A stretch of 6,941 nt of DNA from Bdellovibrio sp. (GTDB taxonomy: Bacteria > Bdellovibrionota > Bdellovibrionia > Bdellovibrionales > Bdellovibrionaceae), in the NCBI GenBank assembly GCA_019104905.1, contig JAHRXB010000139.1:1-6941 (forward strand), given 5' to 3'. Positions 4,986-6,941 of the stretch are shown here, one piece after another; positions within the stretch are counted from its first letter, which is position 1; each line of letters opens with the position of its first letter. The notes under the pieces were generated by a model, which was given only the letters and a program-made list of their open reading frames with translations, made no database searches and had not been told where the DNA came from. The position numbers and the translations under genes were made by a program.

Positions 4986-6941
4986 ATGAAAAAAGATAAA
5001 CTTGGTTTTGCAGGAAAACTTGGACAGACCTTTGTTCACTCAAAGCTGACTCCGGTCATTGCGATTGCGAGTATTTTGCTGGGGTTGATGGCCGTCTATT
5101 TGACTCCTAAAGAGGAAGAACCACAAATTTCAGTTCCGATGATTGATATTATGACGCCGGTGCCGGGTTATACGGCGAAGGAAGTCGAACGTAAGGTGAC
5201 CGAACCCATTGAACGGGCGGTGTGGGGTTTGGACGGCGTTGAGTACGTTTACTCTAGCAGTCAGGCCCATGGCAGCTTGGTGACGGTGCGCTTTAAAGTG
5301 GGCGAACCCATGGAGCCAAGTTTGGTGAAAATTCATCACAAGCTGATGACTATTAAATCGTCTCTTCCCGAGAACGCTTTAAACTCGCAAGTGAAGTCAT
5401 TTTCTATTGATGATGTGCCGTTCATGGTTTTGACATTCACTTCCAACAAGTTGAGTGAGTATCAACTCAGAACAGCCGTGGCTCCTTTAGCAAGAGAACT
5501 CTCCAGTACTCCGGATTTGGCTCGGGTTGAGCTTTTGGGAGGACAGAAGCGGGCCGTGCGAGTTGTTGCCGACCCACGCAAACTTCAGTCCCATGGGGTT
5601 TCTTTATTTGCCCTTATGCAGTCGCTTAAGGCCAATGATGCCTTGGCTCCTGCAGGCAAAAACTGGAGCGATAAGGAAGTCTTCGATGTCGAAGTGGGAG
5701 GACGCCTTCGTACGGCCGCAGAGATTTCGAACCTAGCTATCGGTCAAAGAGCCGGTCGGGTTGTTTTAGTTAAAGACGTGGCACAAGTGACTGATGGCCC
5801 TGAAGAGTTGGTGCGAAGTTCTGTTCTATTAGAAAAAAACAAAGAACCTGAAAAGGCCGTTTCCATTGTCTTTGCTAAACGCAAAGGCACCAATGTGGTG
5901 ACATTGTCGAAAGAGCTTCTGCAAAGAGCCGAGACCTTTTTGAAGGAGCGTCCTGAAGGAGTCGGCACTGATATTAAAATGACCGTGGTTCGGGATTACG
6001 GATCTACAGCCGAGGACAAATCCAACGAATTGATTGAGCACTTGTTGTTAGCGACTCTTTCTGTATCCGCGTTGATTGCTCTATTTATGGGAATCAGGGC
6101 TTCTCTGGTTGTGGCGATTGCGATCCCCGTGACCTTGGCTTTGACTTTGGCCATCTATTACCTGATGGGCTATACGCTGAATCGGGTGACTTTGTTTGCA
6201 CTGATCTTCTCTATCGGTATTCTGGTGGACGATGCGATCGTGGTTGTGGAAAATATTGAAAGACATCTTAAGGAAAATCACAAAGATGGTTTGGTGAAAG
6301 CCACGATCAAGGCCGTTTCTGAAGTGGGTAATCCGACGATCCTTGCGACCTTTACGGTGATTGCGGCAATTTTGCCGATGGCCTTCGTGCGCGGGCTGAT
6401 GGGCCCTTACATGAAGCCGATTCCGGTGGGTGCAAGCTTTGCCATGATTCTTTCTCTTTTTGTGGCGTTCATTGTGACCCCTTGGGCGGCGGTGAAGCTG
6501 CTCAAGAATCATCATCACGAGGGCGACAAGTCCGAGGCCCGCAAGGTCAGTAAGCTGGATCTTCTTTATCAAAAAGTGATGGAAGCGCTGCTAAACACTA
6601 AAAAGACGGCGTTGGCTTTTGGAGCCTTTACGGTGGTTCTTTTGATCGCGGCCTCCAGCTTGGTTTACTTTAAGTCGGTTAAAGTGAAGATGCTTCCGTT
6701 TGATAACAAACAAGAGTTTCAGGTTTTAATCGATTACCCTGTGACGACGCCTCTTTTACAAGGGAAAGCGTGGTCGACGGAACTGGCGCAAAGAATTCTT
6801 CAGCATAAAGAGGTTGAAGCGGTGCAAGTTTTTGCTGGAGAGTCCGCTCCCTATTCTTTTTCGGGAATGGTGAAGCACACCTTCTTGCGCAATACCGACT
6901 ATCAAAATGATTTGCAGATCGTTTTGACAGAGAAAGGTCAG
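4986..6941 (+). CDS. RND-family efflux permease (AcrB/HAE1-like), 3' end missing
   Basis: The first 652 residues of a proton-driven RND inner-membrane pump that continues past the right edge; full-length members have about 1,000-1,100 residues. Membrane segment 1 is at about 22-40. The first periplasmic domain follows, opening with P-K-E-E-E-P-Q-I and P-G-Y-T-A-K-E-V-E. Segments 2-6 lie near 350-368, 372-395, 402-421, 450-470 and 480-505, and segment 7 near 540-560. The second periplasmic domain begins after that. The proton-relay pair is present as Asp415-Asp416 in I-L-V-D-D-A-I-V-V-V-E-N, matching Asp407/408 of AcrB; the partner lysine of segment 10 is outside the window. The acidic E-E-E-P-Q start marks the branch of RND pumps often annotated only as AcrB/AcrD/AcrF-like, not the classical multidrug AcrB group. 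AAGGAAAG precedes the ATG. Its substrate is unknown; sulfur compounds are suggested only by context. Confidence 0.93.
   Translation, partial: MKKDKLGFAGKLGQTFVHSKLTPVIAIASILLGLMAVYLTPKEEEPQISVPMIDIMTPVPGYTAKEVERKVTEPIERAVWGLDGVEYVYSSSQAHGSLVTVRFKVGEPMEPSLVKIHHKLMTIKSSLPENALNSQVKSFSIDDVPFMVLTFTSNKLSEYQLRTAVAPLARELSSTPDLARVELLGGQKRAVRVVADPRKLQSHGVSLFALMQSLKANDALAPAGKNWSDKEVFDVEVGGRLRTAAEISNLAIGQRAGRVVLVKDVAQVTDGPEELVRSSVLLEKNKEPEKAVSIVFAKRKGTNVVTLSKELLQRAETFLKERPEGVGTDIKMTVVRDYGSTAEDKSNELIEHLLLATLSVSALIALFMGIRASLVVAIAIPVTLALTLAIYYLMGYTLNRVTLFALIFSIGILVDDAIVVVENIERHLKENHKDGLVKATIKAVSEVGNPTILATFTVIAAILPMAFVRGLMGPYMKPIPVGASFAMILSLFVAFIVTPWAAVKLLKNHHHEGDKSEARKVSKLDLLYQKVMEALLNTKKTALAFGAFTVVLLIAASSLVYFKSVKVKMLPFDNKQEFQVLIDYPVTTPLLQGKAWSTELAQRILQHKEVEAVQVFAGESAPYSFSGMVKHTFLRNTDYQNDLQIVLTEKGQ

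Noticed and set aside
6081..6572. A 163-codon open frame on the minus strand under the RND gene.
   Set aside because: It is antisense to conserved RND membrane segments 3-6 and is dominated by His, Arg, Asn and Gln. No start signal or family similarity is seen.

Overview
This window looks like part of a Gram-negative, proteobacterium-like chromosome. It has roughly balanced GC content, tightly packed genes with clear Shine-Dalgarno sites, and an outer-membrane TolC-type factor paired with an RND inner-membrane pump. The lineage cannot be fixed from sequence alone. A Bdellovibrio-like organism is possible but is only a guess. Ten protein genes are supported: nine complete and one, the RND pump, running off the right edge. 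No RNA genes, insertion sequences, CRISPR arrays or origins are seen.

Layout. (1) 15-865, minus strand: two half-size YeeE/YedE-type membrane proteins that overlap by four bases, the second starting at TTG. (2) 932-2150, plus strand: a BLH/ETHE1-like metallo-beta-lactamase-fold protein (probable persulfide dioxygenase) and a PspE-like, apparently exported rhodanese. This unit ends in a strong hairpin terminator and is divergent from (1) across a 66-bp gap holding a 10-bp-arm inverted repeat. (3) 2162-2979, minus strand: a thioredoxin and an OsmC-family protein with an ATGA overlap. (4) 3026-3580, plus strand: an ArsR-family repressor resembling BigR/SqrR/YgaV and a DUF2892 (YgaP-type) membrane protein, followed by a strong terminator. 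Units (3) and (4) are divergent across an AT-rich palindrome lying inside the predicted promoters. (5) 3652-6941, plus strand: a TolC-family outer-membrane factor and an RND permease. No periplasmic adaptor gene lies before or between them.

How the genes may work together. Known relatives of the first eight genes act on sulfane sulfur: sensing persulfide (BigR/SqrR/YgaV), moving sulfur species across the inner membrane (YeeE/YedE), transferring sulfane sulfur (rhodanese), oxidising glutathione persulfide (BLH/ETHE1), and reducing thiols or peroxides (thioredoxin, OsmC). I infer a reactive-sulfur detoxification or assimilation island under an ArsR-type switch. The least familiar aspect is the attached TolC/RND exporter, which might export sulfur compounds or simply be a neighbour. 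The repressor also lacks the usual first sensing cysteine of BigR/SqrR and has others at unusual positions.
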